DNA of 64,000 nucleotides, taken from Apteryx mantelli. Taxonomy: Eukaryota; Chordata; Aves; Apterygiformes; Apterygidae. Location: the NCBI RefSeq assembly GCF_036417845.1, contig NC_090020.1:44934425-44998424 (forward strand), read 5' to 3'. The notes beneath the pieces are model-generated. The model had not been told where the DNA came from and made no database searches. It saw nothing but the letters and a program-made list of their open reading frames with translations. Shown here one piece after another: positions 47,801 through 61,250 of the stretch; the stretch's first letter is position 1, and the number at the start of each line of letters is the position of its first letter. A program made the translations under genes and the position numbers.

Positions 47801-50800
47801 TACTGTATCTTCTTTTGAAGTTATGACCAGTGCTCTCACTGGTTTCTTCACCACAAAGCTACTCACTCACTTTTCTAAATTTGGGCTTGATTCTGGAGAC
47901 ACTGAACACCTTCAAACACAGTTACTTCCCTCTTGAGTCAGAGAGGAATGTAGTCCCTCAGCCTGAGGAAACATGCTCTGCACAGAGTGCCTGCAGAGAG
48001 CAGAGCCCTGCTCAGCCCTAGAGTTACCTGGCAAAGATACTGACCCTGTGGCTCATGCTGCTGTGGGTATGGGAGCTGTGGAGAGGTGCGTTGCCTGAAT
48101 AGAGGCTCTGGAGGTTCCCTGTGTGTCCTCGCTGTGACCACATGAGATTGGGAAGGGGTGGAGAGGGGAGCAAGCAGATTTTTCCTCCTGGCAGAAGCAA
48201 GACTTTTTAGTATGTGTCATGTTGTAGAGAATGACAATTCAACAGGATTACACAAGGTCCTTGATTTGTTCAGCAGTCAGAGTTGCACTTCACGTGGATG
48301 CCATGAAAACATAAACTCTTTGTTTCTGTTGAATTTTGTTAATCCCCCTTTGGCAGGATATACATACACAGAAATTCACAGTGGGGTGAATATAGGTAAA
48401 ATTTTTTGTCACAAATGTTCTGTGGATTAACCTCCCAGTCAAGGCATTCATTATGCTTTGTGCTGATAATGTTATTTGCCACTTCATTGCTATGGTTTGG
48501 TATGGTTCACTGAACTATTTGCACAAAATTGAGCTGACTGAGCACTTAGGACTTTCTGCTGCAGTCTATTCATTTGTGTGCTTTGCTGTACAGATAACCT
48601 AATACACCAAAATCAAGCCTTTGTTTAAAAAAAAGTCACCATAAGTTTATCTCATTATGCTCTTGATAGAAAAGGTCACTGGCAGGAAGTAGATAAAGCT
48701 CCAAAAGATGGCTCATAAAAGTTTTTATATATTGGGAGTATTTTCTGGATTTTAAATGTTTGCAAGCACATCCCTGTTGTCTTATACAGATGTGTAATGT
48801 CATAGAATATAAATTAGCCATTATGCTGTGCAGAAGAGAATATCATTCTTTGTCTTGGACCTGTCATGTTTTGCATGGTGCTGCAGTATGGAGATATTTT
48901 GCAGATAAAACCTCAGTGGGGAGACTTACCCGTGCTGCATTCCATCAGGCCCACCTGTAAGTTTATGTCAATGCAGAAATGTTATTTATCCGATAAATTA
49001 GCTAACCCCCTACGATTTATCTTGTGACTTTGATCATGATAATGCCCGGTTCCTGTTAATCTGTAAAGTTTATTCCAACTTTTCAAACTTCTAAATGACT
49101 TCACACAGTGAATGATTGGGAATTATATAATATCTCTTTTAATAGTTTTTAGTAATATTTAATAGTATTCATAATACTTTGTTTTGCAGAAATTACTGAG
49201 AACATAATTATATATGTGATAGGAGAACAACTAATAACCTTGCCTTTAAAATACAAAGATTGGCTATTTGGGACCTCCCTGTTCTGCATGCTTTCTTCAT
49301 ATTGCTTTTTTTGTGTTGTGATCAACAGACACAGTTCTAAATTAGGAAATTATCCACATCTTACTTGTGACTTTGACCCTTGTTAGCAAATCGGTCGTTC
49401 TAAACACCAACAGAGAAAGCCGATGCACAGAGTTATCAAGAAATGTGTTTATATGATATAAACGTGATGTGATAAACCTACTTTTTTTTCTTCAGAGGTT
49501 TTGACTCTAGTGTCTTAACATCTCAGGTAGGACAAAAGATAACAACAGAGGTTGGTTAAAAGTGATTACAAATACATGTTCTTTCACAAGTGAGTGAAAG
49601 GCTTTGGTCAAATGAATGCCTCAGGCAAACACTGAACCACTTGAAATCAGCGTTTCTCTGCAACAGATTGAAGTAGTGCTTGGTGACAATCTTTTGTGAG
49701 TAAATATTCATTAGCACTAGAAGACAGAAAACAGATGCCCTGTTCAGATACAGAAAGCTAAGTAACAATGCCACACAGAGACTTTAGTCATAGAGAAAAG
49801 TGTTACTGACAATAGATGGCAGAAAAAGTTCTGCACATGACTTGGTAGAATGAGAAATCTCAGGTCAGTTGATGGGAGAGAGGGAGTGATGTTCCACGGC
49901 AGTGAACAGAGTACGCTCCTGGATAGGGCTGCCAGAAGTTTACACCTTGCACATTCCTTAAAGGTCAATGTGTCTTTTTGGACCCCTTAAACCTGTTGAG
50001 AATAGTCTTGGTTTTCATAGTTAGAAATAATGCATGGACCCACAGATATCTGTGGAAGACAGGTTGAAAACTACTGACCATGGCCAGTCTTTTCAAATAT
50101 GATCACTAAACTTAGTTTAGCAGCTCTTTTTCTGGGAGCTGAAGTACCTGATGCCTGTAAGTGCACATTACATAACATCTCTAAAACTCGGTCCTGCTAT
50201 ATATCTTGTTGAGCTTCTAAAAATTGAGTCAGTCAGAATGAATAGTTGACTCTGAAATGTTGGCTGTGAATACATTTTTATGGACAGATGCAAAAAGATA
50301 TACATTTGCTCTGACTGCAGGTAAAGTTGCCTTGAAGTGGACCGGTTCTGGCCTGAAGATCCTATGGCTTCCTTACCATGGCTCTGAGCCTGAGTTAAGC
50401 TGTGCTGAGCAAGCGCATATGTCTCTACACCAGAACTACTTCAGACGACAGGAAAAAGGATATGTCCTCTGGGGAAGGCTGAACACCTCCTTTGTGATAG
50501 CTACAAATGCTTTGTTTTAAATTGGAACTATGAATTCTAAGAGATTTTCAAATTGATGGACTTAGGTGGAGAATGGAGCATGTGTAAGAGGAGTTTATCC
50601 TGGAAAAAAAAATCCACTGTTTATTTATATCATAAAGCTTGTTGGCTTGTGCTGTATCGACTTCAGATCTTTGTTAATCCTGTCATCCTCAGAAGTTTGG
50701 GCATTTTTTGTTGTGAAGGGACTATAGACAAAATACCGTATATTTATTTAAAATAGTTTCCATTTAATGACACCACAGTGAATGTCAGTGGAAGGACAAA

Positions 50801-52520
50801 GAAGTTATTTTCACCATAAACTTTTTGCTTTACACTTTACACAGCTCAGATGATGCGAATGGAAGAGCCTGTTGTACGTTCTGGTGCTGGTCATTCATGC
50901 AGTGATGCTGTGAAGTTAACAGGAGTTCTGGTTCCTTTGTAGTTCTCAGCATCAGACCCACTGCATGTGGCAGTATTTCAATCCCAAGCAAAATTTATTT
51001 GAATTTGAGATAAATTTAATTAGGCTCATTTATAGTGATAAAAGATTTTGTAAATATAGGTCTGATTTGAAATGATGAACCTCAGCTGATCCAAAATTTT
51101 GCTCTTTCAATAGCTGCCAATATAGACAGCAGTCAGAGTTCAAACTGAAAGAATTACTATCACATCACACTTGTGCTGTCTTTGGTTATGTACACTGCTG
51201 CACTTCGCAAAATGAACTGCCTAAGCATGTATTTTGTATACTCATTACTGGGGCTCCTACTTTATAAACTCAAATAAAATGTAGAGTACCTCTGAATCAT
51301 AGTTTGGTACTACTTCATAACCTGCTATTCATGAGCAAAAAAAGTTGTCATGGAAACTTGAACTGGGAGATCTGAGACAATAATTTGATTCAAATCCTTT
51401 ATTCAATGAATATGTTCTCTTTCTGTTAATTAATTGTGAAGGATTTGTGGTTTCCTTGTATCTCTCTGTTATCTGAAATAAGTTGCTAAGCAATTCCTAT
51501 TAATATAATTTGTGAATACTTCTTTGCATGTATTTAATGTATGACATTGAAAGTGCTTATTAGTTTTGATTGAAAAGAGAGGTCACGTGATATAGTATGT
51601 TGCTTTTCCCTGTACATCGGATATGTTTCCCTTTCCTTAAGAAATGTCCTTCTTTCTTAGGTTCATATTTTTCATGTGAATATTTTCGCATTTGGATACT
51701 CACTTAACAGGCCCTGTTTTGGAGGACATTCCAGTGAATACACTCATTTGTTAAAATATTTGTTGGCTAGAAGAAGACAAAAGGAATCCAATTTGTTATT
51801 AGAGCATATTGTAACAGGGTTTTTTTCTCAAGTTGATTAATGAGGAAACAATTTTTGTGAAAATGTAAGAAAATGTAAGAATTTAGTGTTTCAAAGAGGA
51901 TCTACTTATTGAAATGCATTTCAGTCACAAGGGAAATATTGTGAATTCTAGAAGACTCATTAAGTCAGGCTTTGTTTTTTCATTAGCTTATTTAGGAATC
52001 CTAATAAATTTTTACAGTATTTTTGTTGATCAATTTCTTTTCAGGTATGGATCCAAAAAGTTGTTGTGGTATATGAATCATCAGTTGTCCTAATGACCTG
52101 TTTTTATAAAGGCTGAGACTGAAATTCAAACAGGCATTTTTCTGTGAATAAATCAAATGTGGAAAATTCAGGAGGTTTGGCTTTGCATTCTAGTTTCTCT
52201 TAAATATCCATCTTTTTCATGATGGTCATAGTCTTTTGCTTAATATTATAATAAAAAAATTACTTTTTTTTTCTACTGGTTAGTAACCATTAAATATACT
52301 GGGCTGACAGCCGTGGAAACGAAATTCCTCTGTGTATTCTTGGCTCTAATCTAGGCTGCACAGTTGCTCCAGCTGAATTATTTGTAACTGAACTGTTCTC
52401 ATGGGCACTTTATGTTTCAGAGTGGGAAATGCCTGTGTCTGCTCCATAGGGCTCTGCAGTGGTTTCTGTATTCTGACCTTTTATGTAACACTGCGCTGTT
52501 TTTTCCCCCTAGTTGTACTC
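44891..52520. other. no gene recognised
   Basis: AT-rich sequence. Frames such as 45092-45442 (+) and 45802-46071 (+) have no domains, no splice support and no poly(A) context. No transposon family was recognised. Nothing further can be supported. Confidence 0.65.
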
Positions 52521-52541
52521 TTTTTTTTTTTTTTTTTTTTT
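52521..52541 (+). repeat. poly-T run (21 T)
   Basis: An uninterrupted T21 after CTAGTTGTACTC. On the minus strand it would be an A tail, but the sequence before it has no AATAAA at the right distance, so I treat it as a simple homopolymer. Confidence 0.95.
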
Positions 52542-54544
52542 CATATCTGCTGATGTAAGTTTTCCTTTATGTGGGAAGTGTCCACATGAATTTTTAAACT
52601 GTTTTTCCAACAGGGTTGTTCCCTGAGAGTTGACACTGAGTGTACCCAACCACTGGTGTTAAGCATGATGTAATGTAGTCGGCTCTGAAGAAGTATGGCT
52701 GGCACAATAGTTAGATAGCTTTTGGCCACCAGTAGCCTGACTGCCTTGTCTATGTTGCCAGCAGTTTCAAACTCCGGGGAGTTGTGTTGACTTTAGTAGT
52801 TTCCATTCCTGTATAAGGTATCTCTGAAAAATGACTTGTCTGCAGTAGAAAGGTTTTGCCAGTATAGCTTTTAAGAGCTTAGCTAAACCAGCAGATTTTC
52901 CTAACAGAGATGCAAAGTGTACCAAATATACCAGCAAAAGTCCACTTCCACCCCCCACCCCATCCCCCCCCGCTTTTTTTTTGGCTGGCTCAAATATGTC
53001 TTAACCTCTCCGTCCTGCAGCCAAATAACACCTTTCTTTGACACTGTCACACTGACAAGCACTTATTTCTAGAATAGACTTTGCCACAGTCTGCTAGCAA
53101 CACAGGACTTGAAGAGTTAAACTGCAGATGGAGATGCTGACTGACTGACAAAGCAAGTATTTGTAGGGGTCTGGGGGAGGTGAATGGTGGAGAGTGTCTG
53201 CTCTCCCTGACGTGCCTTTATCTATATAGGTGAACAAATGTTTGTTCACTTTTTTCTACCCTGTTTGAGACAATTAATCTTTTAGTTTAAGTGATTCAGT
53301 GTGAATAGAATTTGCCTTGTAATGTAAAAATCTTGTCTATCCTCCATTTTGTGGTTGTGCTTTCTCACAACTGCAAGCTCTCTTTTGGCTTCTGAATCAT
53401 ATAGAAAATTGCTTATTGATTCTCAGGAATCTTTCGGCAGGTGACCTGAGAAACTATTAGTTCAGTTCCCACATTAGTGTAAGCTTTATCAAAACCACAG
53501 CTTGTGCCTAGCTGGACTTTGAAAAACCATTGCATGAAAATGATCTCATCCAGATAGCGTTTTAACTCCTTTCTGAAAACTGTCTGTCACAGCAAGCAAA
53601 ACAAGTCATCTTCCTTTTTCTGTACCTTATATTTGATGGAACATGCTTAGCAGATAAGTATCTTATACTTAGGAAGAGATAGTGTTAAGCAAATTAATTA
53701 AATAAAATTATTTTATCCAAGGCCATCACTTGTTTAGAGGACTAGAAACTATATAACTGTATAATATCTGTATATTTAAATAGGTTGTACATAAAACATT
53801 CTGGGAAGTTCTGTTTAGGAACAAGAATCCAATGCACACGTAAAGAAAGAAATGAAAAATTAGTTCTCCTGTGCTTCTCAGTTACTTATAGAACATATTT
53901 GTGGGAACAAGTGAATAACTTTAAGAAATATCTTGAAATAAGTACTTCAAGTTTTTGTAAGTAGGAGTAGCCAATGCATCATGAGCTCTTCTTGTAAAGA
54001 AAAGAAATTGCCAGACTGACCAATGTGTACAATTATCTGAGCAAAACAGGAAAAAGTACTGCTTGATGCACTGCACCTTTCAAATTGCCAGCAAAAATCA
54101 GTCTCCCGTTATTAGTGGTTGTTCAAAATAAATTTTAAATTTAAAACAACAGTAGTGATGACAGCATTGTTATCAAACCAATTTCAAGTCTGATGCTTGC
54201 TTTCGCTTCTGATCCCATGCTATTTTGGAACTGTACCAACTGCTGCTTTCTGCATACTTGTAGTGGCTGGCAACCTGAGGCTAGAAGAACTTTCGAAATA
54301 GGAGCATTTCCATGTTATATGGTTTAATGGTTTATGACCTTAGATTTGGAGGTCTAGATTTATTCCCCTCATCAGACAATCTCTGAAGAGACATTACATT
54401 AAACACTTGTTTAATACTTCCTTAAAGAAGTGATATCATGGAGTTTATTTCAATTCATGTGAGTAAAGCCTTTTTGCCTGTTTGGATCCTAAGTACCTGT
54501 AGAGACAAATATTAAGTACTATTGGCACTGTGAGTAAGGCAGGT
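52542..54544. other. no gene recognised
   Basis: AT-rich, apart from a C-rich stretch with CACCCC and CCATCCCCCCCC words at about 52948-52972. No exon or repeat family was identified. Confidence 0.65.
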
Positions 54545-55115
54545 ATTATATGTGAATGCTGGGCTGCATTAGCAAGATTGCAATCAGTGGATCCAGGGAA
54601 GTGATTATTCCCCTCCATTGTGCACTTGTGAGGCCACATCTGGAGTACTGTGTCCAATTTTGGGACACCAGTACAAGAAAGATACTGCCAAACTGCAGAG
54701 TCCAGCAGAAGGCTGCTAAGATACCTGGAGCATGTAACATACCTCCATATCTGAGAGTACTGGGTTTGTTCAGCTTTGTCTTCAGAAGACTAAGGGGGAA
54801 TCTTTTTGCTTATCCCCAACTATTTAGTGGGGGACTGTAGGGAAGACGAAGCCAGACTTTTCTCAGAGGTGCTCACTTAAAGGACAAGAGGCAACAGTCA
54901 TAACTTGTAGTGAAAGAAATTCTACCTGGATGTAAGAAAAGAAGTGTTCACCATGGGAGTGGAAGAAGATGTGGAATCCCATCCTTGGAGTTTCCTTGTT
55001 CTCAGCTGGGCCAGGCACTGAGCAGCCTGATCTGACTTGGAAGCTAGCCCTGCTTTGAGTAGGTCATTGGACCAGATGACATCCAGAGACAACTTAAGTG
55101 CTTCTATATGAATAA
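54545..55115 (+). mobile_element. CR1 LINE 3' fragment, sense
   Basis: A sense-strand CR1 fragment. The frame 54556-54840 carries the diagnostic end of the CR1 reverse-transcriptase ORF (RPHLEYCVQFWDTSTRKI, preceded by a LGCISKIAISGSR segment). Beyond it are GGACAAGAGGCAACAG, AGAAATTCTACCTGGATGTA and GGCACTGAGCAGCCTGATCT. The reading frame is broken before the end, so it is inactive. The terminal octamers are not preserved. Confidence 0.85.
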
Positions 55116-58100
55116 AGAGTAAATGTGGACAAGATGAGGAAATAGATAAATCTAAAAATTCCCAGTGAAATTTTTACAAGCACCACTCTCTCTCTGTGGG
55201 CTTTGTTCTTTTAAAATATCCTTTTCTTGCATGTCATGAATGGTAAAAAAGCAAGTGGTCTAAGTGTTTTTTTCATGAAGTTGAATTCTGACTGTAATGG
55301 ATCTTTATGAAGAAAAGCAGTAAATTTGCAGATTTAAAGTCTATTTTTTAAAATAAGTAGGATATATTAAATTAAAACGTTAAGTACATTGGTGTAACAT
55401 TTTTATGTCTTGTCATTTACAGCATCTGTTTCTTGTACTCTAGACCATTCATTGCAATTATCACAACATCTGAGTCTTGGAACATTAGTGATAACAATTA
55501 AACTTTTTATTAGCTAGATCTAAAAATAGAGTTTATTCTCAATCATTATTAGTCAACAAAGCCTAAAGAATTCCAGTTCCATTAACCTTTAAATGGACAA
55601 ACCATGAAATTACCTGGAAGAGTAAAATATGAAAACATTTATCATGAAAAACAGAAACTGGAAGGTGTACAAGTGGTATCTCCCATACCATGCATAGTAA
55701 CTGTATTCTTAGCTCTGCCCTTCTGTAAGAAAGGAAAAGGCTCTTTGATATGTGGCTTTGATGATACTTATTTAGCAGAAAAGTTCTCTTCTCTTCTATG
55801 AGCATTCCACTTCACTGAGCTCCAAACATATGGCCAATCCATTGTGGGAGGAGAAAAGAAAGAAGGATAGAAGGGAATCAAAGACTTTTTTGATTATGAG
55901 GAATATAACTATTTTTAAGCAAAACATTTAGGTTGATATAGTTCACATACGAGTCAGATAGTAATGGAAAGTTTAAAAAGCTAAGAGAACTTTCAGGCTC
56001 TGTAAAGCTCTTTTAATTATGCTTGCGGGGGGGGGGGGGGTTGTTTTGGTTTTTTTTTAAACTTTGGACCCTGGCTTCATTTACAAAGCACGCTTCTGGG
56101 GAGATGTATTGAAGAGAGGACGCTTTTGCTCTTCCGGGTGGACTGTAAAGCATGGTATCTTTTGCTCTTTTTTTTTTTCACTGCCTTTCTTCTAGGAAAA
56201 GCTTCAAGCTCTCTCCAAGAAATGATTAGATGTTGGTTACAGTGAGGGAGAGAGAAAAGCCGGATGGCTGGAGCAGTGCTCTCACTGGAGTCAAGTTATG
56301 GAATACCAGCTCCTTGGGAGATGGGAAAAAAGAGGAAGAGGGTGGGAGAAAAATAAAATGCCTCACTGAAGGTGTATCATGGGCAGCTGCATTATTTCTT
56401 TTTTTAATATAGGAAATAGGACCTATTTGCAGATCTAGATCCCACAATTACTTAACAAATAATTTGGCAATTGTTTAAATAACAAATTATGTAAAGCCTA
56501 ATTAACCAGAATCCACCCATCAGAAATGGGAACAAATGTAGAACAGCAGGGAACAGATCTTCCCACATAAATTCTCCTTCTTCCCAAAAGAAGTAACACA
56601 GATAATTGCCTTCCTTTTGGTCCAACCAGCTAGATAACATTTGGGGCTTTTTAGGATATTCCAGTGAGGAGGAGACACTGAGCATGGAGCTGAGTTAGTT
56701 TATGCTGTTTCATTGATTTACAATGATAGATAAAGTTCAGATTTTGTAATCAGAGGAGGAACAATAATTTCCTCCTCACTGTCTTTTAGTTTGGGGCCTA
56801 ACCCTGTCTCTGTGCCTTTTTGGGGCCCAGCAAACCAAAGATTTCTTCTATGTCTTTCTCTGTGAGCATCTCACTCCTTTTTTTACCTGAGCTGCTTGCA
56901 TCCATTCATGCTTAGAGCAAAAACATGTATAATCCCCTTTACCTAGAGCAACAAGATTCCTTTGCCTTTGTTTCCTGCAGGAAAATGTCCTTAACATTTG
57001 ATACAGCTATCTTCAGTGTAGGGAAACGGTTGAACTTGCCAGATTGCACAAGATTTAACACAACCTCTAACAATACCTATTGCAATTTTCTATAAAAAAA
57101 CAAAACCAAAATCCCAAACAGGCTGTTTTATTCAAAAGATGGCCCTAGTAGAAAACAGGTATCATCATTCCCTTTCTTTTATTTTTCAGGGCTCAAGGTG
57201 GAGCACCATCTGTTAAAGCAGAAGCTTTAACAGTATCCCATGAGAAGAGGGGCATTTTTCTAAGTAGGCATCTCTCATGTCATTCACGTCGGAAACTATG
57301 TTGTTAAATGTCACCTAGAATCCAATGGACAATTAATTAAAGTCAAAGGATACCGGTGCCATGCACTTCCAGGAGGTAATGGCGCTTAAGAAGCAAATTC
57401 ACTGTCACTTTTTTCAGCTTGGAAGAGAAAGCATCATTAAGAATACACTGCAGCAGAATAAGGTTAAAAAGAGTAAGGTGTGGATAACAATAGGGAGGTC
57501 TAAATTCAAAATTATTTTATGCCCAGGATCAGACACAGATGGGACAGAGCTGGCTTGGCCACTGAAGTAATATGATTGTCTTAACCAACTGGGAGTCTAG
57601 CAAAGGCCTTGTAAAACAAGATAATGAAGCATAAAAATCATTTGTTAATGTGTGATAATATATTTATTTTTATTATTATGTGGGAATAGAGGTCAAATGA
57701 GCACTTGACTTTTTCAACAATCAAGGGCTTCCACAGGGGGCTGATGCAGTGGGTTTAAGTCACAGTGCTGCAGTCATATTGCCCCCAGCTGTTTCCCAGC
57801 CTCTCTTGGAGATCACCACCTTTATGATGAAGAATATCTGGATGACAAGTGAAGCCACTTGATCCAGCCCATTACTGAAGCAGTCCAGAATTTGGGCCAG
57901 GTTCAGTTTGTGAACTGCAGTGGTCTGGGAGCTGTTTCACCTGCAGTTAAGGTGTCACTGCTGCATGTTGGTGATCTCCAGGAGATGAGAAGGGTAAACA
58001 ACTGGAAACCAAAAATGCTGTAGCTACCTAACAGCATTGCACTGTCTTCAGGAGTCAACACCATGAAGTTGTTGCGCCCAAACTGTTTATTCTGTGGCTG

Positions 58101-59869
58101 AAAAGAATGGTCTCAGATTTGGACCCAGTGCAGAGCTCCTGTTGAAACAGCTGCGTTTGATCTTAAAATCCGTACCCACATCAGATAGAGTGTGGCTGAA
58201 CAGATAGGGGGCAGTGAAGCAGGGCTGCAGTGGAATGGTAGCTTCCAGCACCGCTGAGTTGAGCTGTCAAAAAGCCATGCAAATTCTATCAAATATTTGG
58301 AAAGATGAAGTAGATGCCTGCCAGGACATAACCTGTCAAGAAGCCTACGGCCTGGAGAACTCAAAATGATTTGTTTTTACAGACCTGCATAGTCACTAGG
58401 CAGTTTTTTGTGAATTGCCCCAAAGCTAGAAATAAATGACTTTTCATTAAGTTTACCCATATGGAAACCTTCTATATCATGAGAAATGTTCTTTGAAAAG
58501 GCTGCACTGATGGGACCAGGATTAAAAATGGGATTTAAATCAAATGGAAGGGAGAGCAGAAAGAATGAAATACAGTCAGGGAAGAAAGCAGCTGGCATCT
58601 GATGTAATCTAGTTCAAGCTTGTAGTTGCTTCACCTCTGTTCATAGTTTTAGCAAAGGCCTTCAGGACTAATACCAGCCCAAACTCTGACACATATTTAT
58701 TGTCTTAACCAGCTTTTTTTAAGTGATGGTTGAGACCCTTAGCATACATAAACAAAAACATTCATGTTGTGTTCATGTGTGTGAATGTAAGAACATGTAT
58801 ATAATTACTGCTTTTGCCCAGCTCTGATAACTGTGAGTGAAAATTGGCTAAAAGCTCTGGTATCTTTTTGTTCTTATGTTTTTAGTTTTTTTAAGGATGT
58901 TAGCAGTTTCAAGGGTCAGATTTCAGTCTATGTCCAGTAATCATTCCATCCCATTGTGTTAAGTGTACTAGAAATAGACATCAGGAGCAAACATATTGGA
59001 AGTGTGTGCTTAAATACATGTATATTTCTTCCACACGTGTTGAGGACATATCTACATGTTTGGGTGCAAACCAGGTTTGACCTTCCTGCAGTGCTCTGAG
59101 ATGAGTCAAACCATGGGCATATGGTGCGCTGAGCTCTTTTTCAGGTTCCCTTTTGATCTTGGCTATGCCAGATGCAGGAGTTACCACCAGAAGTTATTTT
59201 TACCCTTGTAACAGAGATTGTGCTATATCCCAGCCACTGACTCACCCATATTCATGTCAAGTCAGTGGCCTGGCTGTGAACTGCCTTTGCTGAAAGGAAG
59301 ACACACTGCCTTTCCTGCCACCGCTGCTTGGTGGGCAATAGATAAGATGAGAGTGATCATTTCTTCATCTGTGACATAAGTTTGACAACTAACTTTGACA
59401 AGAACCATGAGTCAGAGCACTCAGCAGGGCATAGGCATGACCCAGCATCAGCGTGTTCCTATGGCTTCTAGAGCAGACCTGTTTTATGGCTTGCCAAGTC
59501 ATGGTTATGGGCAGAGCAAATTCTGGACTACCCTCACTGAGCTATGTAGATCTGCCCTACACTTCCTATATTTATACTGCATATGTTTATTCTTTTATTT
59601 CTGGAGTTATGCATAAGCAAATCAATATGCTTAGCTCACCCCAGGACATAACAGCAAGGCATTGCTTAGACAGACTGATATCTTGCACAAAGATAGTGAA
59701 TCAAGAAGGTGGATAAAGTGACTATGTATGCATGCAAATGCCCCAGTGAAATGCCCAGGCAGCTCAGACTTGATAATCTATCTGTTGCAGCACTTTTGTT
59801 GGTAACACAGCCATGTGTGTGTCTGCCTGAGGTGCGCTGTCATCAACACCTTTGTCCTCATATCATCAT
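55116..59869. other. no gene recognised
   Basis: No coding exon was supported. It contains the G14 run at 56027-56040. Short frames near 57361-57570 and 58113-58598 lack domains. A stretch at about 57730-58000 is GC-richer than its surroundings but matches no family I know. Confidence 0.65.
56027..56040 (+). repeat. poly-G run (14 G)
   Basis: An uninterrupted G14 followed by a G/T-rich stretch ending in T9. Long G homopolymers are rare and unstable. The length may differ between individuals or be an assembly uncertainty. Confidence 0.95.
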
Positions 59870-59945
59870 TACTATCATTATAAAAGCCCCAAGAGGCCCC
59901 AGTCATGCTTAGGATTGCACAGCCCTCAGCACTCTACAAATGCAA
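59870..59945 (+). mobile_element. amniote SINE-like relic
   Basis: ATCATTATAAAAGCCCCAAG, AGGCCCCAGTCATG and CAGCACTCTACAAATGCAAT match in order the widespread amniote repeat reading 'attattat...agcgcctag', 'aggccccaatca' and 'ctaggcgctgtacaaacaca'. Short and diverged. Confidence 0.5.
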
Positions 59946-60944
59946 TACTTTCCCTATCTAGCTTCATCACTACAGTAGAACTGATGTAATTCACATGTAT
60001 CTTTCTGTGTGAGAGAAGACTTGCACTAGTCACAGCTGGTCTGCTGTGCTTTTTGCCCCTCTTTTTTGCCTGCTCTAACTCATTTTATAGGTGCAACTGA
60101 GTTTTGAAGCAGCATTGCATTTTCATGCCTGAAACGAGTTGTTATACATTCAAACTGAAATAATATAGCTACCTACTGACATTCTTATAAATAGTATTTT
60201 ATGTATATTACTGAAACATGTGAACTTATTTGCTTCTTTGGCACTTGTTTTCCCTTCAACAAAATCCAACTGCACTTGGAGCAAAGAGATAGGTTTGGGC
60301 TGAACGCAGAAGTATTCCTCTCCATAAATTCTTATTCTCTTTCCAGGAATTAGGAATTGCTGTTTGCCCTGCCTACTATCTTGTCTCCATGGTCTAGATA
60401 ACTTGTTGGAATGTAAGAATTCTGTAAACACTAACTTTGTTCCTCTGCCTCACTCAGTTTAAGACTGTTTCTATGGCAGCAGGAGATGAATTTTTTGAAG
60501 AAAAGAGTTTGGTTTAAAGGTTTCCCTGGTAGATTTAATATTGTTACCTTCAATAAGAAGAAAACAGAGTCAGCTACTTTCTTGAACCATTTCCTACTAT
60601 AAGCCTGTTTATATGTGCATTTGCCGTCTAACTGGATAGCCACGTGCCAGCCAGATAATTTTTGTCTGACAGGTCAGGCATTGGGTCATTATGTTTACAA
60701 ATGAACCATTATCTTTTGCTGGACTTATTTCATATATGGATGTATATATATAACCAGAAATTGTGTATACATGTATAAAAAAACAAGCAGAAATTAACTC
60801 ATTCTCAGATACGTCAGGGGAGAGGAGGGAGTCTCCTATGCACTCTGATAAGCCATGTACAGTGGCAGCTAATACTGCAGCGTACATGGTATAGTAAATT
60901 CCTTTGTCACTGCAGTCGTCCTTGTTCTGTAAGAGGAAATGTTG

Positions 60945-61025
60945 ATCATAGAAAAGTAGATGGACCCATATAGCTCATCTGTTTCTCAAATACAGCTCTG
61001 CAAAGTTTCCTGATCATGGCTTATA
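60945..61025 (-). mobile_element. possible 3' tip of an old CR1/L3 element, antisense
   Basis: TGATCATAGAAAAGTAGATG, GACCCATATAGCTCATCTG resembles the antisense 3' end of old CR1/L3 copies ('atcatagaa...gggaccat...gatcatctag'). Very short and weak. Confidence 0.25.
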
Positions 61026-61159
61026 TTGGTGTTTGAGTAGTTACAATACTTACATCACTATCTATAATTCAGTGATAAAAACTGTGTAACACTATACACA
61101 TGGATGGCTGCTGTTCAAACATCAGGGCATCCTCAGACTGGATTAGTGATATCAGTTAA

Positions 61160-61250
61160 TATTTTTATCCCCATCTTACAGATTCAGAAATGGAAGGATG
61201 GAGTGAATAGCTCATCTGAAACTACAAAGCAAGTTAGAAACTACCCATGT
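61160..61250 (+). mobile_element. MIR-like SINE relic
   Basis: TATCCCCATCTTACAGATTC, AGAAATGGAAGGATGGAGTG, and AACTACAAAGCAAGTTAGAA correspond in order to 'tccccattttacagatgagg', 'aaactgaggcacagagag' and 'ggtcacacagctagtaag', the best-known part of the MIR body. Confidence 0.6.

Noticed and set aside
52521-52541. T21 as the A tail of a minus-strand retrocopy
   Set aside because: No AATAAA lies at the expected distance on the minus strand, and no transcript-like sequence precedes it.
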